From assembly GCF_009937995.1 (NCBI RefSeq), contig NZ_AP021881.1, forward strand, positions 2,604,001 to 2,668,000: 64,000 nucleotides of DNA, given 5' to 3'. A program made the translations under genes and the position numbers. This document shows positions 1 through 8,890 of the stretch, piece by piece; position 1 is the stretch's first letter; every line of letters starts with the position of its first letter. The stretch comes from Sulfuriferula nivalis. Its GTDB lineage: Bacteria; Pseudomonadota; Gammaproteobacteria; Burkholderiales; Sulfuriferulaceae. The notes under the pieces are model-generated. The model had not been told where the DNA came from. It worked only from the letters and a program-made list of their open reading frames with translations, and made no database searches.

Positions 1-734
1 GGGGTTAGCTGGCATGGCGCCAGGACCGAACACCAGTCGTGCGCACCCGCAGCATAAGATTTATCCTTACCTGCTCAGAGGTGTCGCAGTGACCCGTCCC
101 AATCAGGTGTGGAGTACGGATATCACTTACCTGCGCCTGCCACGAGGATTCGTGTATTTGGTGGCAGTGATAGATTGGTACTCGCGCAAAGTGCTGGCAT
201 GGCGATTATCGAATACGATGGACAGTGGCTTCTGTGTGGACTGTCTGGAACAGGCACTACAGTCGCACGGCATACCTGAGTTATTTAACACTGATCAGGG
301 CAGTCAGTTCACCAGTGACGCGTTTACGGGTGCACTCAAGGAAAACGGCATTACGATTAGCATGGATGGTCGCGGACGGGCATTGGATAACATCTTTGTG
401 GAACGGCTCTGGCGTAGCGTCAAGCACGAAGACGTATATTTGAAAGGCTATGCTACATTACCAGCACTGCTGCTAGGATTGACGGAATACTTTGTGTTTT
501 ATAACGCTGAACGTATCCATCAGTCACTGGGTTATAAAACACCAGACGAGGTTTATCGAACAGCCAGTGGCGGTGGTGCCAGCATCGTGGACAAGTTCAC
601 TACGTCAGGAAAAGCGTTGTTAGAAAAAGATCGAAAACCAGAAACAAAACCGGGGCAGCGCCGTGCAGCTGCATATGAAAGGTTACCCTCTTAAACTCGA
701 CGTATTATTGTCTTGACGGAGGGGTCCACTTTAG
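1..734 (+). mobile_element. IS3-family insertion sequence, right part
   Basis: The window opens inside the transposase reading frame, so the left end and orfA lie outside. After the transposase stop there are about 40 bases ending in a GGGGTCCACTTTA-like terminus. From base 735 the sequence reads as the inside of a GGDEF domain (FIDLDNF...), which places the right IS boundary at about 732-734. The 3-bp target duplication usual for this family cannot be checked without the other end. A TTGACG hexamer at 713-718 inside the IS end could serve as an outward -35 element. The family assignment rests on the DDE transposase; the exact boundary is inferred. Confidence 0.85.
2..694 (+). CDS. IS3-family transposase OrfB, DDE integrase core (5' partial)
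   Basis: This is the catalytic subunit of an IS3-type transposase, which cuts and joins IS ends by a DDE mechanism. The frame is open to the left edge, and the first ATG inside the window (14) is internal to the family's usual protein. Counting from that ATG, the rve core shows Asp36 (STDITY), Asp94 (NTDQGSQF) and Glu130 (FVERLW). The last two are separated by 35 residues, the DD(35)E spacing. The family's usual HKIYPYLLRG and RIHQSLGY segments flank the core. The C-terminus ends with GGGASIVDKF followed by a basic tail. The visible catalytic domain is intact, so the element may still be active. OrfA and the frameshift site are not visible. Confidence 0.93.
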   Translation, partial: GLAGMAPGPNTSRAHPQHKIYPYLLRGVAVTRPNQVWSTDITYLRLPRGFVYLVAVIDWYSRKVLAWRLSNTMDSGFCVDCLEQALQSHGIPELFNTDQGSQFTSDAFTGALKENGITISMDGRGRALDNIFVERLWRSVKHEDVYLKGYATLPALLLGLTEYFVFYNAERIHQSLGYKTPDEVYRTASGGGASIVDKFTTSGKALLEKDRKPETKPGQRRAAAYERLPS

Positions 735-1946
735 TTCATAGATCTAGATAATTTCAAAAACATTAATGACACCCTAGGTCACGACACTGGCGACTTGTTA
801 TTACAATTGGTCGGCCAACGACTAGTACACAGCGTACGTAAAAACGATTCTGTTGCCCGCATGGGTGGCGATGAATTCGTCATCATCATGGAAGATTTAA
901 GTGAATGCCCTCACGAAGCCATTAATCAAGTTGAAGTCTTTACACAAAAAATACTGACTATCCTCAATCAACCCTATCAGCTACTCAGCAATACTCGCCA
1001 TAGCACCCCTAGCATAGGCGTCACTATGATCTCTAACCACAAACTCACTATTGATGAATTGATGAAACGGGCAGATATTGCCATGTACTCCGCTAAAAAA
1101 GCAGGGCGTAATAACATACGCTTCTTCGATCCAGACATGCAAGCCGCAGTTGAGCAACGATCAACCATGGAAGTATGTCTAAATCACGCTTTAGCTCAAC
1201 AGCAATTCATGCTTTATTATCAGCCGCAGGTAAACAATGATGGTGTGATAGTAGGTGCAGAGGCTTTGCTACGTTGGCTACATCCAGTCAATGGCATCAT
1301 TAATCCAGCCGATTTTATACCGATTGCCGAAGAAACCGGCCTCATCATTCCTATCGGTCTATGGGTACTCGAAACCGCGTGCCATCAACTGAAACTATGG
1401 GAATCAGATACAGCTAAAACCGCCCTGCACCTTGCAATTAATGTTAGCTCACGCCAATTCCAACACCCTGATTTTGTCGAACAAGTGACTACTGTTATCT
1501 ACAAATCCGGCATTAATCCAACCCAACTCAAACTAGAGCTGACCGAAAGTATGGTCATAGGCAACATCAATGAGATTATCAACAAAATGCAGGCACTCAA
1601 AAAGCTGGGAGTGAAATTTTCTATGGATGATTTTGGTACTGGCCATTCTTCCCTGTCCAGCTTGAAAAAATTGCCACTGGATCAGCTTAAAATTGACCAG
1701 AGTTTTGTGCACGATATTGCCAGCGACCATGACAGTGCGATTATTGTACAAACCATCATCGCCATGGCCAGCAATCTCGGTATGGATGTCATTGCTGAAG
1801 GCGTGGAAACCGAAGAACAAAGAAACTTTCTTAATGAACACCATTGCCTGAATTTTCAGGGTTACCTGTTTGGCAAACCAGTACCTGTAGATCAGTTTGA
1901 GCAGATACTAAAACACAATCCTGATCTAACAAGCATGAACATCTAA
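735..1946 (+). pseudogene. GGDEF-EAL protein, 5' end removed by IS insertion
   Basis: This is the 3' remnant of a bifunctional c-di-GMP turnover gene. The frame opens directly at the IS junction with the conserved FIDLDNFKNIND start of a GGDEF domain, preceded by a TAG at 732-734. The remnant keeps RKND followed five residues later by GGDEF (an RxxD inhibitory site plus active site). It then carries a complete EAL domain with EALLRW, the DDFGTGHSS loop, the IAEGVET glutamate and QGYLFGKP. The upstream sensory region and roughly the first strand of GGDEF are missing. Possible internal starts are TTG at 795 or the ATG of MGGDEF at 861; either might give an EAL-only product. The EAL part looks undamaged, so residual phosphodiesterase activity is conceivable, but as a gene it is broken. 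Confidence 0.85.
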
Positions 1947-2024
1947 AAAGACATGCTAGCAATGCCCCAGCAAATAACAGCAGTCAATAAAGCACAATAT
2001 TCAAATACAATTGACCATAATCAG

Positions 2025-2804
2025 TTAACCAAAATTCCAGTTTGACACAGTCGGGAGTGATTCAAACCCAGGTCTGGCAAAATAATAACCCTGCATTAAA
2101 GCCACGCCATTCTCCTTGAACCAACGTGCCTCAGCTGCTGTTTCCACACCCTCTGCAATAACTTGCACACCTAACATCTGAGTAGTTAACAAGATACCTT
2201 TCACTACGGCCTGCTTAACTGGATTTACATCTATATCCTTGACCAAATGAATATCAATCTTGATAAGATGAGGTTGGAAATTCGTAAGCAGTGTTAATCC
2301 TGCATACCCGGCGCCAAAGTCATCTATAGCTGTGTAAAACCCACGATCTCGATAGTATCGGAAGATAGACAACAGTTTTTCCGGCTCAAGAATCTGCTCA
2401 CCTTCAGTGACTTCGAAGATGATTTGCTCCAAAGGAAACCCAGCCGCCTCAGCAGCAGCAATCGTTGTACGGATGCACAACTCTGGTTGATACACGGCAT
2501 TAGGGAGAAAATTAATCGAAATGCGGGCTGTCATCCCCAACCGCTGCGCAAGCATTATGCTCCGTTTGCGACATTCCTGATCAAAGCGATAACGGTTGTT
2601 ATCATTTACTTTAGCCAATATCTCAGCGGCACCTTCCTTATTCGGACCGCGCACCAAGGCTTCATAAGCAAAAATAGTTTGCTGTTGAACATCGACGATA
2701 GGCTGAAAAGCAAACGTAAAATCGAAATCCAGTAAGTCTTTACAGCCCTTGCATGCCGGGTCAGCAAGTTCAGCGAGTATGGAATTAAAAACAGTTTTTG
2801 ACAT
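2025..2804 (-). CDS. Stand-alone EAL-domain c-di-GMP phosphodiesterase
   Basis: Predicted cytoplasmic enzyme hydrolysing cyclic di-GMP to pGpG. It is 259 residues long, almost entirely EAL domain. The signature is at 48-50 in YEALVRG, followed by the metal-binding Asn in SINFLP, Glu in FEVTE, the paired Asp in IDDFGAGYAG, Lys in IKID, Glu in AEGVET and QGYYFARP near the end. All catalytic residues I can identify are present. The short N-terminal tail carries a Cys18-x2-Cys21 pair (CKGC), which could bind metal or sense redox state; that is inference. A GGAG ribosome site precedes the ATG. It stands alone, converging on the broken GGDEF-EAL gene and upstream of rlmJ on the same strand. Confidence 0.9.
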   Translation of the reverse strand: MSKTVFNSILAELADPACKGCKDLLDFDFTFAFQPIVDVQQQTIFAYEALVRGPNKEGAAEILAKVNDNNRYRFDQECRKRSIMLAQRLGMTARISINFLPNAVYQPELCIRTTIAAAEAAGFPLEQIIFEVTEGEQILEPEKLLSIFRYYRDRGFYTAIDDFGAGYAGLTLLTNFQPHLIKIDIHLVKDIDVNPVKQAVVKGILLTTQMLGVQVIAEGVETAAEARWFKENGVALMQGYYFARPGFESLPTVSNWNFG

Positions 2805-2878
2805 CTCAAATCTCCAGACTAATTCAAACAGAATTTAAGATATATAGGAGAAACGCACAAATTTCACACGCCTAACAA

Positions 2879-3721
2879 CTACCCCATCGTTTCCAGTACA
2901 AACCCAGCCCCCTTATCCTGCCCCAGCACATTCGTTAAATAGAGCATGACCGTTTTGAGCGTAGCGTGCAAAGTCCACGGGGGATTGATAATAAACATGC
3001 CGCTGCCATGCATGCCAAAGCCATCCACTGATGGCGTTTGCACTGCCAGACTAACATTGAGCCATGACTTGGCGGGAACGCGTTTGAGCGCTTCAACAAA
3101 ATGTTGCGACTCATGACGTTGCAACTGAGGATACCATACAGCATAAGTGCCAGTCTCAAAACGTTTGAGCGCATCTTTCAGCGCAGCGGGAACACGCTGG
3201 TAATCCTGTTTTTCTTCATAGGGAGGATCTATCAATACAAAACCTCGGCGTGGCGCGGGTGGCAACACTGCCTTTAAGCCAGTGAACCCATCTATTGCCT
3301 GTATTTTTACCCGTCGTCCCGCACTGGCAAAGTTTTCATGCAGCAACTGACTGTCGGTCGGATGCAGTTCAAACAATTTCAATTGGTCCTGGCTTCGCAA
3401 CACTTGCATAGCAACCCACGGCGAACCGGGATAAATCTTCAATGTGCCATCTGGGTTTAAACCACGTACCAATGTCACGTATTCAGCCAAAGCAGCTGGA
3501 ATATCATTACGTTCGATAAGCTTGGCGATACCACTTTGAAACTCAGCATTTTGCGTCGCATAGCCACTATCCAGCGCATACAAACCTGCGCCTGCATGCG
3601 TATCAATAGCCCAGTAGGGTTTATCTTTCTGATTGAAATATTGCAAAATCTGTAATTGAACGAAGTGTTTTAACACGTCGGCATGATTGCCAGCGTGGAA
3701 GGCGTGACGGTAACTCAGCAT
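2879..3721 (-). CDS. rlmJ: 23S rRNA (adenine2030-N6)-methyltransferase RlmJ
   Basis: Predicted to methylate N6 of A2030 in 23S rRNA using S-adenosylmethionine (YhiR/ComJ family). The N-terminus MLSYRHAFHAGNHADVLKH is the family signature, and the DPPY catalytic motif of N6-adenine methyltransferases lies at 165-168. The length of 280 residues is normal for the family. It ends about 75 bases downstream of the EAL gene start on the same strand and is divergent from sbcB, from which it is separated by 106 bases that presumably hold both promoters. Confidence 0.94.
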   Translation of the reverse strand: MLSYRHAFHAGNHADVLKHFVQLQILQYFNQKDKPYWAIDTHAGAGLYALDSGYATQNAEFQSGIAKLIERNDIPAALAEYVTLVRGLNPDGTLKIYPGSPWVAMQVLRSQDQLKLFELHPTDSQLLHENFASAGRRVKIQAIDGFTGLKAVLPPAPRRGFVLIDPPYEEKQDYQRVPAALKDALKRFETGTYAVWYPQLQRHESQHFVEALKRVPAKSWLNVSLAVQTPSVDGFGMHGSGMFIINPPWTLHATLKTVMLYLTNVLGQDKGAGFVLETMG

Positions 3722-3827
3722 GATATTTGACTCGATTTGCGGTATCTCGCATTGTAACTGATTTTGCGCATTGCCATTCCCGCGTGAAACCGCAATAATT
3801 CAGGGATAACCTTAACCAAAACCTACC

Positions 3828-5255
3828 ATGCACACTTTTCTCTGGCACGATTACGAAACCTTTGGCGTGAATACCCGCAGTGACCGCCCTGCACAATTTG
3901 CAGCTATCCGCACCGATGCGGATTTAAATGAAATTGGTGAACCTGTGATGTGCTATTGCCAGCCTACGCCAGATTATCTGCCCGACCCGCAGTCCTGTTT
4001 AATCACAGGTATCACCCCACAAACCTGCATGACACAAGGCATCAACGAAGCCGCGTTTGCTGCACAAATCGAGACTGAACTATCACAGCCAAATACCATA
4101 GGCGTGGGCTACAACACCATACGTTTTGACGATGAAGTGACGCGCTTCATGTTCTGGCGCAATCTTATCGATCCTTATGCGCGGGAGTGGCAAAATGGCT
4201 GCGGCCGTTGGGACATTCTCGATGTGGTTCGAGCAGCTTATGCACTGCGACCTGATGGTATCAACTGGCCAACCGGTGCCGATGGCCGTGTGAGTTTCCG
4301 CCTTGAACTACTCACCGCAGCTAATAACATCAGTCACACCGCTGCGCATGATGCACTCTCGGACGTGCGCGCGACCATCGCACTGGCCAGACTCATCCGC
4401 ACCAAGCAACCCAAGCTATTTGATTTCTGCTTCAAACTACACAAAAAAGACGCCGTCGCTGAACAAATCAGTCTGCACGCACCGCGCCCATTTGTACATA
4501 TTTCGGGAATGATACCCGTGGAGCAAGGTTGTATCATGGTGGCCTATCCGCTCGCCACGCACCCGACTAACAAGAACGAAATCATAGTCTGGGATTGCGC
4601 ATATGACCCCAGCGAGCTTGCCACACTAGACGTTGCCACGCTGCGCACACGCATGTTCAGCAAAACTGATGCACTCCCTGCGGGTGTCACGCGGCTACCG
4701 ATCAAGACCATCCACATCAACAAATCCCCCGTCGTCAGTCCCCTTAAAACGCTAAGTGCAGAACAGGCCCAACATTGGGGATTAGATATGGATAACGTCA
4801 TGGCTAACGTCGCTGCATGCCAGCAATTGGGTGACATGAACACAACATGGCGGGAAGTTTATCAGCGTGAATATGCCGACACGCTTGATGTTGACGAAGA
4901 CTTATACAATGGATTTATCAGTAATGATGACCGCCGCTTGCTCACGCGCTTACGCGGGCTTGCCCCTGAAGCGCTGGCGCAGTCACGCCCCAGCTTTACC
5001 GATGCACGTCTGGATGAGCTGCTGTTCCGCTACCGCGCACGTAATTACCCAGCCACACTGAATACAGAAGAATCTGGTCGCTGGCACGGGCATTGTGCGG
5101 ACAGGTTATTCAATGGCAAGCATGGCGCACGCACACTTACCCAGTTTAGCGAAACTATAGACCAACTTGCTGAAACTGCCGATGATCGAGGCGAAGTGAT
5201 ATTATCAGACTTATACGACTACGCTGACAGCATCACCCCTGACTATCCTGATTAG
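3828..5255 (+). CDS. sbcB: Exodeoxyribonuclease I (SbcB)
   Basis: A 3'-5' single-strand DNA exonuclease of the DEDDh superfamily, acting in recombination and mismatch repair. The N-terminus carries the first acidic motif in LWHDYETFG (Asp8, Glu10). A middle motif is in GYNTIRFDDEV, and the third motif is in AHDALSDVRAT, with the catalytic His and Asp. The length of 475 residues matches E. coli ExoI. The C-terminal part corresponds to the SH3-like and helical domains of the family. It is followed after ten bases by the potassium channel gene, so the two are probably cotranscribed, though no functional link is obvious. Confidence 0.95.
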   Translation: MHTFLWHDYETFGVNTRSDRPAQFAAIRTDADLNEIGEPVMCYCQPTPDYLPDPQSCLITGITPQTCMTQGINEAAFAAQIETELSQPNTIGVGYNTIRFDDEVTRFMFWRNLIDPYAREWQNGCGRWDILDVVRAAYALRPDGINWPTGADGRVSFRLELLTAANNISHTAAHDALSDVRATIALARLIRTKQPKLFDFCFKLHKKDAVAEQISLHAPRPFVHISGMIPVEQGCIMVAYPLATHPTNKNEIIVWDCAYDPSELATLDVATLRTRMFSKTDALPAGVTRLPIKTIHINKSPVVSPLKTLSAEQAQHWGLDMDNVMANVAACQQLGDMNTTWREVYQREYADTLDVDEDLYNGFISNDDRRLLTRLRGLAPEALAQSRPSFTDARLDELLFRYRARNYPATLNTEESGRWHGHCADRLFNGKHGARTLTQFSETIDQLAETADDRGEVILSDLYDYADSITPDYPD

Positions 5256-5265
5256 GCAGCCCAAT

Positions 5266-6102
5266 ATGAGCATAGACAACTACCGGCATTACATAGGCAT
5301 AGGCGGTGTACCAAAACATGACAAAGCTATTGCCTACCTTTGGGAACAACGCCTGCATCGCTTAATGCTGGTTGTCGCCTTGCTCACTCTTCCCGCGTTT
5401 TATCTGGAAATCACAGAACAATCTGGCTGGTTCAGGCATCTGGGACAGGCACTGGATTTCGTCATCCTTATGGCTTTCATTTCGGAACTCGTCTGGATGC
5501 TGTATCTGGTCGAACAGAAGTCGCTATACCTGTTACACAACTGGCTCAATTTACTCATTATTTTTGGAGCTGCCATTAGTCTGACCGGTGTGGATGGTGA
5601 ATGGTTACCGTTAGCACGACTGTTTCGATTAGCGTATGTATCACTCATGATTGCACGCTTGCTTGGCACCATACGCAATCTGTTCACGCCTGGCGCCATC
5701 CCCTATCTATTAGGCTGGGCTACTATATTGTTTCTGTTGGCAGGTGCTGGTTTTTATTGGCTGGAACCGACAGTACACACATACTCCGAAGGTTTATGGC
5801 TGGCTTTCACAACAGGTGCCACTGTAGGCTATGGCGATATAGTACCGACTACCAGTGCAACACGTATTTTATCAGTCATTATTGTATTATTTGGATTAGG
5901 CATCCTATCTGTTACCACAGCGAGCATTGCAGCTGTCTTTATCGGTGCCGATGAGAAAAAGTTACGTGAAGAACTCCATCATGACATACGCGCCCTGCAT
6001 GCAGAGGTGCTGCAATTACGCATAGAGCTGCAACAATGCAAACCTAAGCCAACTGACGCACTCGCTCAAACACACACACAGCCAGTGCAGCCGCCGCGTT
6101 GA
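5266..6102 (+). CDS. Voltage-gated-type potassium channel (ion transporter family)
   Basis: Predicted inner-membrane channel subunit, likely a homotetrameric K+ channel. Six hydrophobic segments are visible at roughly 33-49, 61-82, 94-108, 117-135, 146-166 and 201-227. The fourth contains several Arg residues (LARLFRLAY...MIARLL) like a voltage sensor. The selectivity filter TVGYGD sits at 186-191 between the last two helices. A charged heptad-like tail from about 229 to 260 may form a coiled coil for tetramerisation. No RCK or cyclic-nucleotide domain is present. The last 59 bases overlap the convergent SpoU methyltransferase gene, so the Gln/Pro-rich C-terminal tail shares DNA with that gene's end. 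Confidence 0.88.
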   Translation: MSIDNYRHYIGIGGVPKHDKAIAYLWEQRLHRLMLVVALLTLPAFYLEITEQSGWFRHLGQALDFVILMAFISELVWMLYLVEQKSLYLLHNWLNLLIIFGAAISLTGVDGEWLPLARLFRLAYVSLMIARLLGTIRNLFTPGAIPYLLGWATILFLLAGAGFYWLEPTVHTYSEGLWLAFTTGATVGYGDIVPTTSATRILSVIIVLFGLGILSVTTASIAAVFIGADEKKLREELHHDIRALHAEVLQLRIELQQCKPKPTDALAQTHTQPVQPPR

Positions 6103-6799
6103 GCGACTCAACTTGCCCTGGCATGGGTATACTGATCGCGCAATTAGTCGCCGCACGAAGTTGCACAGATAACCCTGCACCTTCGTTGCCGATCACAAAA
6201 CCAACTTTGCCAGTCAGATCAGTTTGAAACAAGCTATACGGTGCATCCAGTGCAGTAGCGCAAATAAGCCCGTTGAACTGCTGTGCAACTTCTATCAAAT
6301 TGGCATGCTCGACAATCTGCGTCGCGAAATGTGCGCCCATACCACCACGCAACACTTTGGGTGACCATGCATCAGCGCAGCCTGCGGACAAATACACTGC
6401 ATCCACTCCAGCAGCCGCTGCACTACGCAATATCGTGCCGAGATTTCCCGGATCCTGAATTGCTTCCAGCAATACAATAAATTTGCTATCAGCAGGCGCA
6501 ACACCTGGTGGAATATCCACTAATAACAACAAGCCTGTTGGCGTTTTTACAGGTGATAGCGTGTTAAACAGACCTTGCGACAATGCTAATACAGGCACGT
6601 TAGTTAGACGCGCCAGCAACGGATGCTGCTCGGCCGATTCAGCAACGATAACCAGACGTGGCAATTGTTCTGTTGCGAGGTAGCTTAAGAGTAAATGCTC
6701 ACCATCCAGCAAAGTTTGTCCTAATTCGCGCCGTTCACTAGTAGAGTCGGCCAGTTTTTTTAAAGCTTTGTATTGCGGATTGTGCATAGAAGTGATCAT
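6044..6799 (-). CDS. SpoU/TrmH-family RNA 2'-O-methyltransferase
   Basis: SAM-dependent ribose methyltransferase of the knotted SPOUT class, acting on rRNA or tRNA. It shows all three SpoU motifs: QDPGNLGTILRSA (115-127), VIGNEGAGL (202-210) and IPMPGQVESLNAAAALAV (224-241). An N-terminal substrate-binding domain of about 95 residues precedes them, as in RlmB-like and YsgA-like members. The exact target cannot be read from the sequence. The ATG overlaps the marC stop codon as ATGA, indicating translational coupling in a cysS - HD-GYP - marC - SpoU run. The 3' end overlaps the potassium channel gene in convergent orientation. Confidence 0.88.
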   Translation of the reverse strand: MITSMHNPQYKALKKLADSTSERRELGQTLLDGEHLLLSYLATEQLPRLVIVAESAEQHPLLARLTNVPVLALSQGLFNTLSPVKTPTGLLLLVDIPPGVAPADSKFIVLLEAIQDPGNLGTILRSAAAAGVDAVYLSAGCADAWSPKVLRGGMGAHFATQIVEHANLIEVAQQFNGLICATALDAPYSLFQTDLTGKVGFVIGNEGAGLSVQLRAATNCAISIPMPGQVESLNAAAALAVCVFERVRQLA

Positions 6800-7443
6800 T
6801 TTGCTGCCAACCCAGGCAATAATACGATTAAACCATCAACCATAAATTGCACTGCCATCGCTGCCAATATCAACCCCATCACCCGTGTTGATATATTCAA
6901 TCCTGCTGTACCCAAACGATCACCGATCGGCTCAGCCATTCGCAACACCAACCACACCAGCAAGCCTACCCCGGTAATTGACAAACTAAACAGTATCTTA
7001 TCCAGAAAACTAGCCGCCTGATGCGCATCAACAATCACCAGACTAATTGCACCAGGGCCAGCCAGTAAGGGAATAGCCAATGGCACAACGGAGATATCTA
7101 CTTTGGATTCAGCTTCGATTTCCTCAGCATCAGTATGCCGCGCAGGGCTGACTTTGGCGTGAAACATGGAAATCGCAATCATCATCACCAGCAACCCACC
7201 AGCAATCCGGAACGAAGGTATGCCTATACCAAAGAAGCCCAGCACACCATCACCTGCCCACACCGAAAACACAAGAATAATGGTCACGGCAACCGCCGTT
7301 TTTAACGCAGTGCGGTGCATTTCCAGCGGCCGCCGATCACCCGCCATACTCAAAAAAATCGGAATTGCCCCCAGCGGATTCAGAATGGCGAAGAGCCCGA
7401 CTAAGAATTTAACCTGTTCAGCAAGGTGAAGTTGAGTAAGCAC
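6796..7443 (-). CDS. MarC-family integral membrane protein
   Basis: A 215-residue polytopic inner-membrane protein of the MarC/YchE family. The family name comes from the mar locus, but a role in antibiotic resistance has not held up, and YchE-like members have been linked to amino-acid transport. The family N-terminal motif VGLFAILNPLGAIPIF is present, and about six hydrophobic segments can be traced. The start is GTG (7443), since no ATG lies upstream of the conserved region. It is coupled by ATGA to the following methyltransferase gene and lies 24 bases after the HD-GYP gene. Confidence 0.88.
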   Translation of the reverse strand: MLTQLHLAEQVKFLVGLFAILNPLGAIPIFLSMAGDRRPLEMHRTALKTAVAVTIILVFSVWAGDGVLGFFGIGIPSFRIAGGLLVMMIAISMFHAKVSPARHTDAEEIEAESKVDISVVPLAIPLLAGPGAISLVIVDAHQAASFLDKILFSLSITGVGLLVWLVLRMAEPIGDRLGTAGLNISTRVMGLILAAMAVQFMVDGLIVLLPGLAAK

Positions 7444-7467
7444 TATAGATTTATCTCGGTATGAATA

Positions 7468-8865
7468 CTAAATTGTAAAACCCGCAGGCAATTCCACATA
7501 ACCTTGTAAAGCCAAATCAGGTAATGCCCGTATTAACGCATCCAGACAATCACTGTCTATCGCTGTACCGCGCTCTTTTTCCATAATCGCTATTGCGTCA
7601 GGCACCGGGATGGGACCGCGATAGGGTCGATTGGCAGTAATTGCGTCAAAAATATCTGCCACAGTAATAATACGTGTTTCCAGCGTAATCTTGTCCGCAC
7701 TAATTCCATGCGGATAACCTTTACCATCCAGACGCTCATGGTGCGCAGCGGCCACTTGTGCCAGCTCAGCAAACACATTCAACCGCGACAAAATCTGCTC
7801 GGAATAAAACGCATGTGCCTTGACTTGCGCCCATTCATCCTCATCAAGCTTGCCCGGCTTATCCAGCACGCCATTACTCACGCCGAGCTTGCCTATATCA
7901 TGCAGCAATGCGGCGCGGTATAGCCATTTCTGTCTGGCAGGCCGTATCCCCATACGCTTCGCCACCGCCAAGGTGTAAGCGGCCACTCTGCTGCTATGCC
8001 CATAAGTGTATGGACTTTTCGCATCGACCACTTTAGCAAAAGCCTCGGCTATGGTATCCAGCCTGTCTTCGTCTATCTCTATTACCTTGGAGTGAGGCTC
8101 TAATTGGCAGACCTTGTCCTGTAAATCATCACAAGCAAAACCATGCCAGAAACCATCTTGTTGCCGAGCAATATTAAACGCCTCGACCAACGCCGGATCA
8201 AACCAGGTACCAGAACGTTTATTGACTTCAGCAACCGCAAAATCCATCCCGTCGGCCGCATAAAACACTTCTATGACTTGAGATAACAGGGCAATTCTTG
8301 CATTCGCAGGTATTGCTTCACCAACCAGTCCAAAAGGCTTGCCCTTACCGTTCCAGTGTTCATCAAGGTAGCGCACACCAAGCGCGACTTCTTCATCAAA
8401 CCCCAACTGCCGCGCAATATCTGCACCGCGTTCACAACGGGTAGATACCAACTCCTGAGCAAACTCCTCGCCGCGCTCTACCAGCGCCAGCATTTTACTC
8501 ACACGTTCATGCAAAGATTTACCCACGCCAACGTGGGACATCACAAATTTACCCAACTGAAACAGACTCTCGGTATCGACCTGCTTAAAATCATTTTTTA
8601 CCGTGCGATCATCGGTTTCATAGATTTCAAACAGGCGCGCTGCATTACTACTGCACCCCGCATCCTTGAGTAAGATGGTGTAATACAAATGCGAAAGCGC
8701 ACTTTGATCCATGCCGTATTGTTGCCCGACATGCATACCAACCCAGCAACTACGCAAGCAATGTCCTGGTGGCAAACCTTCGGTTAAATCCAGTGCATAG
8801 CTGAGCGAACCAATAATATCGGATAGTAATAATTTATCTGCCACTGGTAATTCAGTTGCTATCAT
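7468..8865 (-). CDS. HD-GYP domain c-di-GMP phosphodiesterase with degenerate N-terminal HD
   Basis: Predicted to hydrolyse c-di-GMP through a binuclear or trinuclear metal centre. Numbered from ATG 8865 (a GTG lies one codon upstream), the C-terminal half has the HD pair in LLHDIGKLG (322-323), the second His pair at 375-376 in AAHHERLDGKGYP, and GYP at 383-385. The N-terminal half resembles a second HD domain in layout. Where a His-Asp pair is expected it has LLKDAGCSSNA (Lys67-Asp68), and it ends with HWNGKGKPFG, so it is probably a non-catalytic, regulatory copy. GGGAG upstream of 8865 fits a ribosome site. It follows cysS by 25 bases on the same strand. Confidence 0.88.
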   Translation of the reverse strand: MIATELPVADKLLLSDIIGSLSYALDLTEGLPPGHCLRSCWVGMHVGQQYGMDQSALSHLYYTILLKDAGCSSNAARLFEIYETDDRTVKNDFKQVDTESLFQLGKFVMSHVGVGKSLHERVSKMLALVERGEEFAQELVSTRCERGADIARQLGFDEEVALGVRYLDEHWNGKGKPFGLVGEAIPANARIALLSQVIEVFYAADGMDFAVAEVNKRSGTWFDPALVEAFNIARQQDGFWHGFACDDLQDKVCQLEPHSKVIEIDEDRLDTIAEAFAKVVDAKSPYTYGHSSRVAAYTLAVAKRMGIRPARQKWLYRAALLHDIGKLGVSNGVLDKPGKLDEDEWAQVKAHAFYSEQILSRLNVFAELAQVAAAHHERLDGKGYPHGISADKITLETRIITVADIFDAITANRPYRGPIPVPDAIAIMEKERGTAIDSDCLDALIRALPDLALQGYVELPAGFTI

Positions 8866-8890
8866 CACTTGCTCCCTGGATTGTTACAAC

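Noticed and set aside
3737-3795. Inverted repeat TTGCGGT ... ACCGCAA in the rlmJ/sbcB divergent region
   Set aside because: Seven-base arms 45 bases apart are expected by chance; no promoter element is positioned around it.
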